DNA of 64,000 bases from Puccinia triticina (GCF_026914185.1 NC_070561.1:4340001-4404000), one strand, 5' to 3'; positions 11,297 to 23,487 are shown, counted from the stretch's first letter. The notes: generated by a model not told the origin, from the sequence alone. A program made the numbers and translations.

Positions 11297-13714
11297 CCAT
11301 TGTATAAACACATATAAATCTTAATCAACATCAATTTGCTGGAAGGTATTCTCAAGTTGAAGACACATTAGGAAATGCTTTGGATGATTGGTCCTGTATT
11401 GATCTCTCCTGAACTGAAGCTTGCTAAGCATGTGACAGTGATCTCTTCAATTCCCCAAACATCATCAAATGTTTAGGGCATGATGAATATCTACCCTGAG
11501 ATCATTAGAATAACCTTATATTGAGTTGACCTGATTGCAGCCAGCTCAGCAATGCCTGTGTTTATTATGCCTGTCTTTGCTTCTCCAAAGTGCTATAAGT
11601 ATATCACATGTTGAATGATTTTATAAAACAGTTAATAATTAAGCAAGACCAGCAAGACCATCCCCATTCCTGGAATCATGATAAAGTGTTGTGGAATGTT
11701 TTACAACTTTCTAATTTTTTTGTTATGACTTAAATATTTGATTAAATTGCATAGAATCACCGAGGCAAATGTAATTTCTCACATAGAGCCGGAGTAGCTT
11801 TGGGGGAGTCTTCTACTCTAACTTCCCTCTGTACAAACTACTCAGAAGAACTTCCCATAACAGCATGTCCCCAGGTGACTTGAGAATGATCTCTGGTCCC
11901 ATATATTCACACATCCTCGCACTTGGCTCGGCTCTTTTGACACGTACCCTTAGCTCAATCTCCGCCCATGTGTTCCAGGACATGGGCTGTGTAGAAATGA
12001 ATTTTGTCCTACTAAAGTAATTGGCCCCTCTTTCTACAGGGGGAATTGTGTCTTGGACACGGTTATTTGTCTGGACTGCAATGTACTTTTTCACCAAGAC
12101 GAACAACAGAAAAATCTTGGGCAGGTCAAAGGGCAAATTCTAGGACATGTTCAACAAGTGGAGTAGATCATGTTCGACAAGGGTAATAATTTATGGGGTG
12201 TTACGAAAGGGAAAATATCGGTACACAGGGGAGGGACCAGAAGTGGTCGGCAGAGCACAATCCAATCATTCAAAAATTTACAGAATCCAGCTCAAGCATA
12301 CAGATTGTTAGCAGTTCTTTTTAGTGTGACAATGTGGCGAGGACAAGACGTCGGGAAGGTGAATGGGATTCGATAAAGGCAGCAAACAAGCTGGATTGCT
12401 AATGAGGATGTTGGTTAGTCGGCAATGGGGCGGTGCGGAGGTTGACGGCAAGTGGTTGATAACTCACGGGAGGGCGGGAATCTTGTGCAAGACCGATGGG
12501 TTGAGCTTGAGGACGAGTCGGGGTGCTATGCTGAGTAGTTCCGGCGGTAGGAAAACTTGTGAAAGACCGGCGATGATGATGGGGGTTCGGATGGCCGGTT
12601 GACAGCAGGATACCGATCGCATGGGGGCGTGCACAGCGGCAAACTGGCGAGAGCACTAAGAGGAAGGAGCGGGCGCGAGGGCGTGACTGCCCATTGGCGG
12701 ACCCATTCTTTTTGCGGTAAGAGTATTGAATATGCATATGAGGTGGTTAGGTTTCAGTACAGCAGGCCCAAAAAGGCTTGCTACTTTTGCCGCGAACTGA
12801 AAACTTTTGGCCGCAGTTGCCAAGCTTTGCGCAGCTGAAATCGGCCCTGCGCGCGGACCGTGCTCGGGGGATCCTGGGGTAGCTTGCCACCAACCCATCC
12901 GACCGCCGACCACCGCCCTCGACCCACTACCCACTACACCCATTACCCACCACCGCCAACACCAACGTCAAGGCCACCACGACTGTGATTGGAAACAGAC
13001 AAATTGATCCCGCCCGGCGATTGGAACGATTGATTGCCGGTCTCGCTTCCATTTTTGCTCGCTCTGAATCATAACCGGGTCGCAACCCCTGGTAAGTCCA
13101 ATTCACACTGGCCCCAACTCAATTGTTATGCTGTTCACGGCTTGTATGGCGGACCCAATCAAGCATATGCGGATGGGACGGCATACAAGCTATTGCGGTT
13201 ACAATTTCCTGATGATATTTCCGAAAAGGAACAGATGGCTGACAACAATTGGAATGATCCATCCAGCGCAGCATTGAGTCAATCCCATCGGCCGATCCAG
13301 CACATGCAAGTGTTCTTTCTGTGGTTCTCTGTGCTTCTCTCAAGTCTCCTTGTAAATCCTCCCGGAATCAACACGCCATGCTTTGTGACCACTTAATGTG
13401 ACAATACAAGCATAATAATGAATCCCCCTCCACTATCTGCACATCATCACTTTGCAATCATCCACTGGGCCCGCGCGCGACTTGTGGGTCTGGAAACAGG
13501 AGCAGTGCGCAATCACTTTGCAGCAGAACCATCGTCATTCTTACAATTTTGATGTAAAAGGGAGACCGGGCAGAATTTTTTTTATAATCATGAGAAAGAC
13601 TAAGAAAGAAAATGAGTGGCACGATATAAACATTGAAGAGTCTGAGTTGTAATTTATTTGACCGGAGAAGTTGACAAGAGCAGAGAGAAAGTGTAGAAAA
13701 AAGTGAGCAGATTG
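11297..13714. other. Non-coding interior of the KDZ element
   Basis: Between the 3' ends of the two KDZ genes. It has scattered short open frames without recognisable motifs. Around 12880-12960 is a CCACC/ACCCA-rich tract. I support no gene here. Confidence 0.4.
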
Positions 13715-16247
13715 TTAGTTGCATGCCTGGAGGTAGAGGCTGGCGGCAGGCCCGGCCCTGGAAGCGTGGAGAGTTGAATGGGTTGCTGATTTCTGTGGGT
13801 CGGTATGTTTGTATGAGGGACCGCAATCTTCTTCTTCATCAGAGTGAGGGACACTCGATACTTGTTGGCCACGAGCTTGAAGATCTTCCTCTTCATCGGT
13901 GTTATTGGCAAGGCTGTGATCCGATAACATGAAGCCTCCTGCAGCCAGACGAGTAGGTCGAAACCTGCGAGCAGGGAATGTGGTTCCTGAGTCTGATTGA
14001 GCATCTTCGTCCGAGGTGTTGCTGTCCAGTGCGCGCTCGGAAAGGGTGAGGCTTGGGAGACGTTTGCGTTGCTTGCGTTTCTTGGGCGGAGCTGCGTTGT
14101 TTTGCTTGCGTTTTTTGGTTGCCGCCGAGCCTGATTGAGGGTTGGTAGTATTCTGATTTTCGGCATCTGGGCTCCCTTTGCGATTGACCGAGGTTTTCTT
14201 TTGGCTAATCCTTGACGCAGCTGGTTTGACGGGTTGGCGGATATGGCCCATTAAGGCATCCTTGTCTTTAACAATGCGAATGAGATCTTGGTCTATATCG
14301 TCCGTGATTAGCTTGGCTTCGTCATTGAGGAGGCGGTTGCTTGCACTTTTGATCCATTCAGGGTTTGACAGGGTGCCAGGGAGAAAGACGACCTTGTATC
14401 CAAGACGACCAAGCGCTTTGTCACAACCCTGCCACGACCAGCTTGTCTTCCTGCCCTCAGTCTCGCGAGCTGTACACGTCCAGTGTGGTTTAAATAAAGC
14501 CTCTATTCAGAAAGGGAGATGACAGGAAGATTAAACAAAGACGGTACCAGTACTTACAAACAAACTCAGCCAGCTTGGCTCGGGCTTGAGTGACTGCTTC
14601 ATTATTAACACCTTTCTTAGTTTTTTTCTGAGTAACTGCGGCACTGATCGCATTTAATTTGGCGCCAGTGCAATAAGATTGAATTCGGCTTTGGTAGTTT
14701 TGGATGCCATCTGCCTCGTACATTTGTTTGACAAATTCGGCCGCCCCGGGTGTGGAGTATGCCAGCTGAAAATTGTTACTCTGGAGGTGGTTTGACACCG
14801 CAAACATGACCAGCTCGCAGTGGTTGCTAGCAGCAATGTTGAGGGCCTAATTAATACATGATCATCTCGTGTCAGCTGGCATGCATGTCAATAACACTAG
14901 TCCTGTTGAATGTTACCTTTTGGTTCCACTCTTTCATGAACTTATCAACTCGCTTCTCGGCTAGTTTAAGAGATTTGGAGTGTGCTCTGAGGCCCGTGAC
15001 AGCTGCAAGATTGGGTGCATCAGTCGAAGCATCGGACTCGTCTTCTTCAATGATTGCAGGAAGTTTTTTATTCTTGTACGTGTCACGTTGTTCGGAGGTT
15101 AAGTCCCACCACATGGGAGACAGCTTTTTCATACCACCTGAATTCCGAACTCCTTGGCCTTCTATTTGAATATTGTGCATAAAGTCAGTATAATAAAAAA
15201 ACAGTGAGATATAATGGCAAAAAACACGTACTGCCTTTGAAAACATCATTGTTTTTTGCCTGAAAGTTGTTCCACCCCGACGCTCCTCGCACAGCCTGTT
15301 TCCTACCCCTGTGCAGATAAAAAAATCACACCGGTATAAGAAATCAACAGATTTGCCAGGGGAAAATGAAATACATACATGAGATTTTCTATCATGCTCA
15401 TGGATACACGACAGTTGATTGCTGCCAAGGTTAACTTGACTTTCTGTAGCTCATAGTATTGGAAGAAGTACAACTCATCCTCACGTGTCATCACCTTCTT
15501 TGATTTTGCAAGGGCAATGGCCCGCAGTTCATCTGATGTTTTATTTGCATATGCCTCTAGTGTTGGAGGGACACGCGCGGCAGGTACAGTGTTGAGGTTG
15601 GGAACCATCAAGAATCGTGTAACAGAATCTCGGGCAGTGGGTTCGGTCGCAGGATTGGTTGAGTTTGGTGGAGCAGGCATTTGGGCAGGGTTGATTTTGA
15701 TTTGGCTCGCCTGGGTATCAGCCTCCACATACGGACGTTTGGTTTTGTTGCGGGGTTTCTTCTTTGGAGGCTGGACTTGGGGGTTCGGCATAGGAGCTGG
15801 GGGAAGATACTCTTGTGGAAGAACCTGTCGAGGAGTTGGCTGTGCCGCTGGGGCGTTGTGATTTTTATAAATGCTGAACTGTGGTTGGTTTCCGTGTGTG
15901 GCTCCACGATACCCGCTGGTGGCTAGATTTCTGTCCGGGACGTACAATCCGTTGGAAGACATTAATATACTCCTTTGATTCTGATTGCGCTGTAACGGAG
16001 TGGAGTGTTGCAAGTTTGGGAGGCTGGTGAACTGTCCTGGTGTGGAAAGCTGGAGTCCTGGACTGCTGTGTTCAAAAGTTGATCCTGGATGTGGCTGGTT
16101 GTACTGGAAAGCAGGAGAACTGAAATATTGCTGTTGGCGATGGTCTGCGGAGGGTGTGGGGTTTGGAGGACTGGCATAGTAACCGTGTTGATTGGGGTCG
16201 GCCAGTTGCATGGGATTGCCGTTGTTGGTGAGCGGCAAGTGAGACAT
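13715..16247 (-). CDS. KDZ companion protein, Gln/Pro-rich N-terminus with HMG-box-like segment
   Basis: Proposed exons on the minus strand: 16247-15379, 15308-15232, 15161-14917, 14846-14558 and 14469-13715. Phases agree throughout and give 744 aa. I chose the start MSHLPLTNNGNPMQ because the longer upstream frame lies in the terminal inverted repeat. Residues 1-190 are rich in Gln, Pro, Asn, Ser and Tyr. A basic patch (PPKKKPRNKTKRP) follows. Around residues 290-345, spliced from three exons, RGASGWNNFQAKNN and SPMWWDLTSEQRDTYKN match the start and third helix pattern of HMG-box-like DNA-binding domains. The last 250 residues hold Lys/Arg-rich nuclear-signal-like runs (KKRKQNNAAPPKKRKQRKR) and acidic Asp/Glu-Ser stretches. 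A nuclear DNA-binding helper of the transposase is my inference. I do not recognise a named family. Confidence 0.75.
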
Positions 16248-16397
16248 TCCGGTTGGCTGTGGTGAGATGTTTTGGTGAATTGATTGTGAGCTTTGGCTTA
16301 GCAGTGTGGGCGGAGGATGATGCGGAGGACCGGCGCCAGCAATGCCGCAACAGGCAGATTGTGTAGCCCAATTTTTCAGTTGCCAGCCGGTGGCAGC

Positions 16398-16638
16398 ATG
16401 CAAATTGAAAAGGAGGGGAATCAAACAGCAGTCGGTCTTGCACGTGAAAGGGTGGGAGCCAGCTTGTGACAAGGCAAAGGCCAGCTGGAGCCGGTACTTT
16501 GGTGAGTTTTGGTGGTGAGATTCCTGAGAAGCGTCAAGAAAAAGTGAGATGAAATGAGAGGCGGCGATTACTATTGTGTAGCCTGCTCGCGCGCGCGCTC
16601 GACACTATTCAATAGTCATGCAGGAGTCGTCATGGGTG
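16398..16638 (-). repeat. KDZ right terminal inverted repeat
   Basis: Reverse complement of the left terminal repeat with few differences (for example GTATGACT against GCATGACT near the outer end). An open frame across it is shared by both repeats and is incidental. Confidence 0.85.
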
Positions 16639-16646
16639 GCGACTTC
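16639..16646. repeat. Target site duplication GCGACTTC, right copy
   Basis: Identical to 6124-6131. It marks the right boundary of the KDZ element. Confidence 0.9.
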
Positions 16647-17868
16647 GGAGGTTCTCCAAAAGAAATCTGTCACTTCAAAGGTTTTTCGGATAAAAACTCA
16701 AAAAGTGCGTCCGCCGTGTACACATGCCACAAAATGTCAACTTTACATGGCATGTTGCCATGCAGCTGTCAAGAGAGTGACAGCCCTGTGAACCTCTCTG
16801 CGCAGTGACTGCACATATGAAATCTGTCCCATGTTGCTTAGATGACATCTGCATGAAAGGGAGACCTGTAAAATGACAGGTCATCCATTTCACACACTTC
16901 ATACAGGACACCAACAGTGTAACCTGTCCCACTTTCATGAATCAATTTTGCATGTGGTGTCTCTGTCACTTGTGAGATTCTCTGGTTTCCTGGCTTTCAA
17001 CTTTGGCCATCAAAAGTCCTAGTTTCAACATACCAAACTTCCTGTGAGTTTTGTGATTTAGAATTAGATCTAAAAGAAATATGATCTTGGTGCTTGGATG
17101 TATAAGCTTCACTGCCAACAGTTGGCCACTACACTGGACTACCACATAACTGTAACTGCAATGTTAGTGCAGCAGAAATTTCTTCTCTCTAGAAGACCTG
17201 CACTGTTAGCTCAAGCTTTACTCCGCTCAACTACATCTCTGGAAGTGTAGCAGGTGTTTTTCCTAGCACACCAGCACCTTTTTATTGCTTCTAGATCAAC
17301 ATGATGAACTTCATCCACCCAAATGACCCCTCAAGCAGAACTCCCACCACCCTGTCAAGAAACCTCAGCACTCCCTCAGACCCTCAGAGCACCCACTCAG
17401 ACACTGGACTTGTGGATAATAAAGATCTCCTCCCTACCAAAAATACAATATATAAATATTGAGACTACTAATTTCATCTTATTCCTCATGCTGGACACTA
17501 GTACTCCTCTATAAGCACCAAACCCCTCTGAAATATCTTATCAAATTATACCTCAGGCCAAGAATTACCCAACAGTTTGTATTGGCCTTTCTTTGGGACG
17601 CTTCATCCCAGAGTCTTCACTTTATCAGTCTCAAATTTCTCTCTGTCAACTCAGAACTGCATGCTACACATCTGAAATCACTCTTTCTTCATGTCCATAC
17701 AAGTACATAAGTTTTTTTTTTTTCTTTCTTGAGAAGAGCATGGACTTTTGAGTAGCCAAAAAAAACATTACTATAATAAAATAAATGGTGCTGGTGAGGG
17801 AAGGCCACCTCATCACAAAAGAAAGAGGGTTTGGAATGGGTCAAGAACAAGGCACATAAGATTGACTA

Positions 17869-17905
<37 letters not shown>

Positions 17906-18229
17906 GCCAAAAGAGAAGGAAGGCTAAGAGAATACAGGGATATTTCTGGGATGGTAGATATAGAGATGTAAGGGTTTATATTGATTTTTTTGGAGTTGGG
18001 GGGCTTTCTTTGGGGGAAATTTAAACAGTGTAAGGAAGAGGTCATGTGGGCTGAGGGGATACAGGGCACACATATCGAAAAGCAGACACATTGGGCAATG
18101 GTGCCATAACGAGAGAGAGAGAGGGGGGGTGGGGGGGACAGAGCAAGGCCAAGAAAAAGAAGAAAAGAACGACAAATCGTAGAAAGATCGTGAGAGAGAG
18201 AGAGAGATGGAAGAGGGGAGTAAAAGAGG
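16647..18229. other. Intergenic with microsatellites
   Basis: I see no gene I can support. From 17875 to 17902 there is a (TA)n run. At 18111-18122 and 18192-18206 there are GA-rich runs with a G-tract between them. A T-tract lies near 17711-17722. Confidence 0.4.
17875..17902. repeat. (TA)14 microsatellite
   Basis: Uninterrupted TA dinucleotide run, read directly. Confidence 0.95.
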
Positions 18230-20663
18230 TTAAGAGGAGGGCAAGAAGGCGTCGGAAGGGAGCCCGCCCCTGCTGACAATCTCGTTGAAGTTCTTGAGAG
18301 CAGCGTCGAGGTTCCAGTGGTTTTGGGTGAGACAGTCGACGGTGAACTGGACATTCAACTTGGTCAAGTCCATCAGGATCTTCACCAGCTCGTTCTTCTC
18401 GTCACTCGTCTGCCACACACACACACCACAAATAAGTCAAAAATTTCAGAGTTTCGAGAGAGAGGGGGGCAGGGACGGACCAGCTCGGGTTTGGGGATAG
18501 GCGCCGATTGCGGCTGCTGAGTGGGTGCCAAGACGGGCGGTTGAGGCGCAGGCGCAGGCACGGTGGACCACGCTTGAGGAGACGAGTACGCGCGGACGGT
18601 CAGCTGATCAGTGAGGATAACACACGGCCATCCTTTCAGCGCGGCTCTATCATTGCACGAAGCAGCGCATCAGTTACCTGACCTGCGGGAAAAAACGATA
18701 TAGGGAGAAGAACATACGCAGAAGCAGGCCCGGCGGCGCCGAGCAGAAAGGTCCGGTCGAAGCTGCGCACCGTCAGCGAAGGGAACTCCTGGAACTCCCC
18801 GTGGATGGTCAGGTAGATCACCGCGCCGCCCGGCGACGTGCTCTCGTGCACCAGCCCCGGCATCTGCCACGAATCTACCACAAATTTGTCTGCTACGTCC
18901 AGCGGGTGCTTGGTGCCCGGAATCTGCTTCATGTACTCGACGATCTCCGCTGGTCCATTCGCCAGCCTATCGCAAAGCTCTAGATAATTAAAGTTTAAAA
19001 AAAACAATCCAAGTCCGAGGTTTTTTCATTCGTGGTGGGAGGTAGTTGTATATATAAGTATGTTGTTAATGTTTTGGTGTTGGGATGTGTGAGATCAGAT
19101 GTTGGATTCGGATTGCTGAAAGTGGTGTGACCTACTTGGTCCCTTCAGCCGAGCATTATTGCGACTGATGCTGATATATTCGTTCCAAGAGGGAACTTGT
19201 TGGGCAGGCATATGGGGCTGGTTGCGTGTCAACCCAGCCATTTTGGAGCGGGAGGGTATATAGGGCGAGGCGCAGAGACTGAAGGAAGATTTGGTAGCAT
19301 ATACATCAATAAGACTGCTGCGGTCCTGGTCGAAGGCGTTGAAGAACTGGAGACAGAAGCCGGCGACAAAGCTCGAGGTGGTAGAGTCGTTGAGGAAGGC
19401 AGGCTTGATGGACATTGGCAGGGCTGGCTGAGGGATGGTATTCAGCGAGACGTGCTTGTTGGGATCTTGGAGCATCGCGCTCGGCTGAGGTGCATTCGCG
19501 GCAATCGTCGCTTTGGCCGTCGGATCGATCGCCTCTCCATCGAGCACCTCCAAGCTGGGAAATCGCCGGACAACCTCGACCAGATAGTTCTGCAAGCCGG
19601 GCGGTCCAGCCTTCTCCGCATCTGCCCTGAGTGGGTTTCCGGTCAAGATCAGCTCGCGGAGTGCGACGAATCCAGTGGAGGATGTGGTTGCGCCTCCTCG
19701 CGCGGTGGTTGGTGAAAGCGCGTTGAGATCGGAGAACGAGGCGAGTCGGTTTCCTGCTAGGGAGAGATTGGCAAGCTCGGGCAAGGTGGCGATCAGGTTG
19801 CTGATGGACATTGGCTGCAAGGTCTGTAGCTGGTTATCTGCCAAGGATATCGATCGCACCTAAGGAAAAGTCGATAGTTGATGGTGAGATGTATTGTTTG
19901 TAGACAAAAAAAAAACAACCAAAAAAAATAAACTGACGTTTGGACAGATCTCTTTGCACAGTTTCCAGATGGCGCCGGCAGTCCTTTGAGGTGCGCCCTT
20001 CTGACCGGGGGCAGCGATCCCGACAGCCTTGAGGATCTTATCCTGGGCGAGGTTCTGAGAGAGATGGGGGGAGGGAAGTGATCAAAGGCTGAGGAAAGTG
20101 ATGATCATATGTGGTGGGGGAGGGGGGACGGACAGCAAGATCCAGGAGTTTGGTGACGGGATCCCAGCGAGCTTGGAGCAGTTTACGGAGCACATCGATG
20201 GCTGATTCGGATTGAGAGGCGTGGGTTCCGGTGATTCGGGCTGGGCGATGAGTCGAGCTTGGCAATCGATTCGAGGATAGTCTGTTGGATAGGGTGGACC
20301 GACGAGGGACCTGTCGCGACTGGAAATTGCAAGAATAATGTTATTATGGCTGGTTAGCGTAGTTTGGTGACGATGATTTACCCGATGAGGGGTGGTGTGG
20401 CTGTTGTTGGGAGTGCTGTTGGGGTTGGATGTTTTCGATAGTTTGTTAGTTTTGTGCTGGATGGGGTCGGATGAGATGAGTCGGTGCTTGTTGGTTCTCT
20501 TCTTGTTATGGTTGTGGTTTTGGTTCTGGTTCTGGTTCTGGTTGGTGAGTCTGCTGCTGGAGACCGGTGGCTGGCTGGATTCGATGGACCGTTTGAGCAG
20601 TCTGAGCTGGTTGGATGCTTCGGAGTGTTGCTGTTGCTTCTGGGTTTCCACTTGGGCGAACAT
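18230..20663 (-). CDS. MEX67: mRNA export receptor Mex67/NXF-like (LRR, NTF2-like, TAP-C)
   Basis: Proposed exons on the minus strand: 20663-20382, 20319-20134, 20054-19938, 19859-19136, 18979-18718, 18646-18481 and 18409-18230. Frames match and give 638 aa. Order of domains: a basic, Asn/Gln/Ser-rich N-terminus; an LRR region from AIDVLRKLLQARWDPVTK through VRSISLADNQLQTLQP, ANLSLAGNRL and LRELILTGNPLR; an NTF2-like fold starting FVAGFCLQFFNAFDQDRSSL and running to the split GWPCVILTDQLTVRA; a Pro/Gln linker; and a C-terminal UBA-like TAP-C domain (KILMDLTKLNVQFTVDCLTQ, NHWNLDAALKNF). Family members carry bulk mRNA through nuclear pores with an Mtr2/NXT1 partner. I see no RRM-like domain before the LRRs. 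The N-terminal exon is uncertain: a different frame opening MAAIPPILVSSVLEKLN at 20736 also looks coding. Confidence 0.85.
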
Positions 20664-20736
20664 CGTCGGCGTCGATGTCGTTGAGGTTGAGTTTTTCCAA
20701 AACAGAAGAGACCAGAATGGGCGGTATGGCTGCCAC

Positions 20737-21686
20737 CGGGGGGCACCCGGGGACACAACAGGCCCAGCCCGAGTCCGAATCCGCTGCAGCCGGATTTGGT
20801 CAAACTCAAAAACCGGACACAATCCAAACCTAAGTGGCATCGAGCCGGAGATTAACTGTCACACAAGGATTGGGTTGATGTTTTTCATAGCTTGATGCAT
20901 TCATCTCCTCAAACAGGTGAAACCCAGACACATACATTACAACCAGCTTCATGAATATCTGGATCTATTTCTCTTGGACAAACTATGAACAGTTTTAAAT
21001 TCATCAGGTTGAAAATTATTTATCATTCTTTTTGGAGTTTGAGAGAAATTGAGTTTCTCAAGAATCTCAGAAATCAGTGCTGTAGAAACTCTCATCGTGA
21101 CTAGGCTTGGCTCCAATCAAAAGAGTACTATCAAAACAAACCTGACAGGATGCAATCATAGAAATCTTGGCTGCTCAGCGAGTGTTTGTTAAATGCATGT
21201 ATTGAGCTGTACTTTGAGATCTTCAATAGAGCTGATTAAATAATTGTGGTGGTTTGTACATTGTCCAAGATGGAACATTTTAAAGTTGAGGTTACAGTGC
21301 CCCGCACCTCTTCTTCACTACCCCCACAGAGGTGTTTGGAAAAAAAATCCAACAAAGCTTTTGGGGAGAGGGCTTTTTGCTGATGATTGGGGGAAAACCC
21401 TACCCAGCTCGGGGGTCCAGCACTCCAGCAAAGTACATTTTTAGAGTCTACATGTGTCAGGGTGTGTAGATTCCAAATCTAAAATGGTAACCAGTTTGGT
21501 CCAGCCATCTTTTTTGTTTTATTGGAGGGGACTTCCCTTTGATCTGGAAAAGATTTTCTCAGATTTTGCAGGGAAATTTAGGCAGATCTAGGATTTGGGA
21601 TGATCAAGCCCAGATTTCCCTGCAAAATCTAGAAAAATTGGAGTTCCCAGATTGACAGGAAGTCCTCCATTCTTTTCTTAATTTTA
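20737..21686. other. Intergenic, MEX67 upstream region
   Basis: AT-rich, without a supported gene. The promoter of the minus-strand MEX67 gene should lie here. Near 21539-21660 a short imperfect inverted pair occurs around GATTTTGCAGGGAAAT / ATTTCCCTGCAAAATC. Confidence 0.4.
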
Positions 21687-22143
21687 CAGCCATTCCAAAA
21701 AAGCTTGGCTTCTTTGGAAGGAATTTCCAGTGGAAATTCCTTCTGGATTTGCCAATGTATGTGCATCCAACATCAAGGTTGGACACATGATATCCAGACC
21801 TGCAAGCGCAGTTGCTTGCAGGATCCCACCAATCAAGCCGTTTGGTAGCGGAAAAAAAACACGCCGGCCGCTGGGACCAGCACCATCCAACCTCGCGAAC
21901 AGGATCAGTATACTATCCAGGGTAAAATCAGCCAAATCGCTTGATTCTGAACTCAGAATTAGGAAAAAATGAAAGGAAGGAGATGATTGAGGGCATCTGG
22001 CTGCTGCATATGCACCCTGCATATAAGAATGAGGTGGGCATGAATATACATATCTCCAACCTTGCCAGTGATTATTGGCAAATCCAAGACAAAGTTTGGG
22101 TGGAAATTCCTTCCAACAAAGCCAAGCTTTTTTGGAATGGCTG
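21687..22143. repeat. MITE, TA target, ends CAGCCATTCC
   Basis: Inverted repeats begin CAGCCATTCCAAAAAAGC at 21687 and end with the complement at 22143, each followed outward by TA (21685-21686 and 22144-22145). Arms of about 75 bp pair well, including GCTTGGCTTxxTTGGAAGGA. A TA target duplication with CAG ends suggests a Tc1/mariner-like non-autonomous element; that assignment is inference. Confidence 0.8.
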
Positions 22144-22680
22144 TAAGTGAAATTTGGCCTATGGCATTGCACACTATGAATAGTATTTAACATCTTTGTG
22201 AAAATAAAGAAACACAAAATACCCAAACACAACTACATCAACCGCTAGTGGGATGGAAAGAAATTGAGAGAAAATGATAACATCTTTTTATTTATTCTGA
22301 AAGCCCATACTTTGGGACGCAGCCTCCCAAATGTGGGCCTAAATATACAAGCACAGGGTCCTAAACCCATACTTGTGTTTCCTGGTTAAGTCCTAAACCC
22401 ATCCATGAATGTCAAAACTGCAATGAAGTACTTGCAGAATTGTCCGGGACAGCCCAAAAAATGATAACTTTGGATTGAGGAATCCCAGGGGGATGTGCTA
22501 CATGTATAAAACTCCCTTCTAGTCTACAAGCTCCGTCGAGCTCAAAGATGTCTGTATGTGGTTGTAGGGTGAATTGCAGATGTTATGGGTTCTGCAGGCG
22601 CGGGGTAGTGGAGGAGAGTGTGAGGTTGTGAAAGGGTGGATCCACACTCGATCAGCACCAGAACCAACGAAAACAGAACG

Positions 22681-23487
22681 ATGGCTCAAGCAACGCACGA
22701 CTGGGAAGTAAGTCCACCAGCCTAAAACCTTGTCCATCCACTTCACTCCCTCCGCGCTCACCTCCACCGCTTCTTCTTCCTTCCCAGATCCGCTTCTCGC
22801 AATCCAGACACAGAGCCGTAAGTCCTTCCGACCCTTTCTCTTCCAATCATTCACACAAGAAAAAAACTGACCAAACAAAACACGACCCTATACGTGACAA
22901 CGCCCAGTATTTCTATTCGAACCAGCTCAAGAAGTCGTGCTGGGACCGACCGGCGGAGATCTCGCCCGAGGAGGCCGAGAAGCTGCCCGGGGCCCACCTC
23001 CTCCAGGGCGCCGTGACCTCGCAAGGGCTGGGTGGCGCCCTGGACAACTCGAACAAAGTTAGAGCGAGTCACCTGCTGGTCAAGCATGCACAAAGTCGAA
23101 GGCCGGCGAGCTGGAAAGAGGTCAACCGCATCTTTCCACTTTTCCGAAAGAGAGGAGACACTGATGACGATGATGATCGGACATATTCTGATCATATAGG
23201 CCAACATCACCCGAACCAAGGACGAAGCGATGGAGATCCTGAAGGGCTACCAAGGCCAGCTGGCGGCGGTCTCCGAGGAGAAGGCCGCACTGGCCAGCCT
23301 GTTCGCCGAGCTCGCCAACGCCCATTCCGACTGCTCCTCCCACGCCAGCGGCGGCGACCTCGGCTTCTTCGCCCGCGGACAGATGCAGAAGCCCTTCGAG
23401 GACGCCACCTACGCTCTCGAGGTCGGCCAGTTGTCCCAGATCATCGACACCGAATCCGGCGTCCATCTCATCTTGAGAACCGCCTGA
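22681..23487 (+). CDS. ESS1: Peptidyl-prolyl cis-trans isomerase, Ess1/Pin1 type
   Basis: Exons 22681-22707, 22788-22817, 22908-23120 and 23200-23487 join in frame to 185 aa. The first two exons encode only 9 and 10 residues. They build the WW domain (HDWEIRFSQSRHRAYFYSN, then the second Trp in KSCWDRP). The parvulin domain follows: RASHLLVKHAQSRRPASWKE with the basic phosphate-binding pair, LAAVSEEKAALASLFAELAN, the SDCSSHASGGDLGFFARGQM loop with the catalytic-region Cys, and KPFEDATYALEVGQLSQIID to the end. Family members isomerise phospho-Ser/Thr-Pro bonds, notably in the RNA polymerase II C-terminal domain, in the nucleus. Length is near that of yeast Ess1 (170 aa). Confidence 0.95.

Larger units (their letters stand above)
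6132..16638. mobile_element. Complete KDZ (Kyakuja-Dileera-Zisupton) DNA transposon, two genes
   Basis: A 10,507-bp element is bounded by long inverted repeats whose outer ends are CACCCATGACGACTCCTG at left and its reverse complement at right. The direct repeat GCGACTTC flanks it on both sides (6124-6131 and 16639-16646), an exact 8-bp target duplication. Eight bp is the duplication length I recall for Zisupton-type elements. Inside are two convergent spliced genes, the KDZ transposase (plus strand, 6563-10087) and a companion gene (minus strand, 13715-16247). Their starts lie just inside the two inverted repeats, which may therefore carry the promoters. Both read through without stop or frameshift with the splice sites given, so this copy looks autonomous and fairly young. 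About 3.6 kb of mostly non-coding DNA separates the gene ends. Confidence 0.92.

Noticed and set aside
16247..16472. 75-codon upstream extension of the KDZ companion protein (MSQAGSHPF...)
   Set aside because: Lies in the terminal inverted repeat. The same words occur in the left repeat upstream of the transposase, so it is repeat sequence, not a protein start.
19197..19715. 172-codon plus-strand frame
   Set aside because: Antisense shadow of the MEX67 exons, where the LRR and NTF2-like coding sequence is clear.
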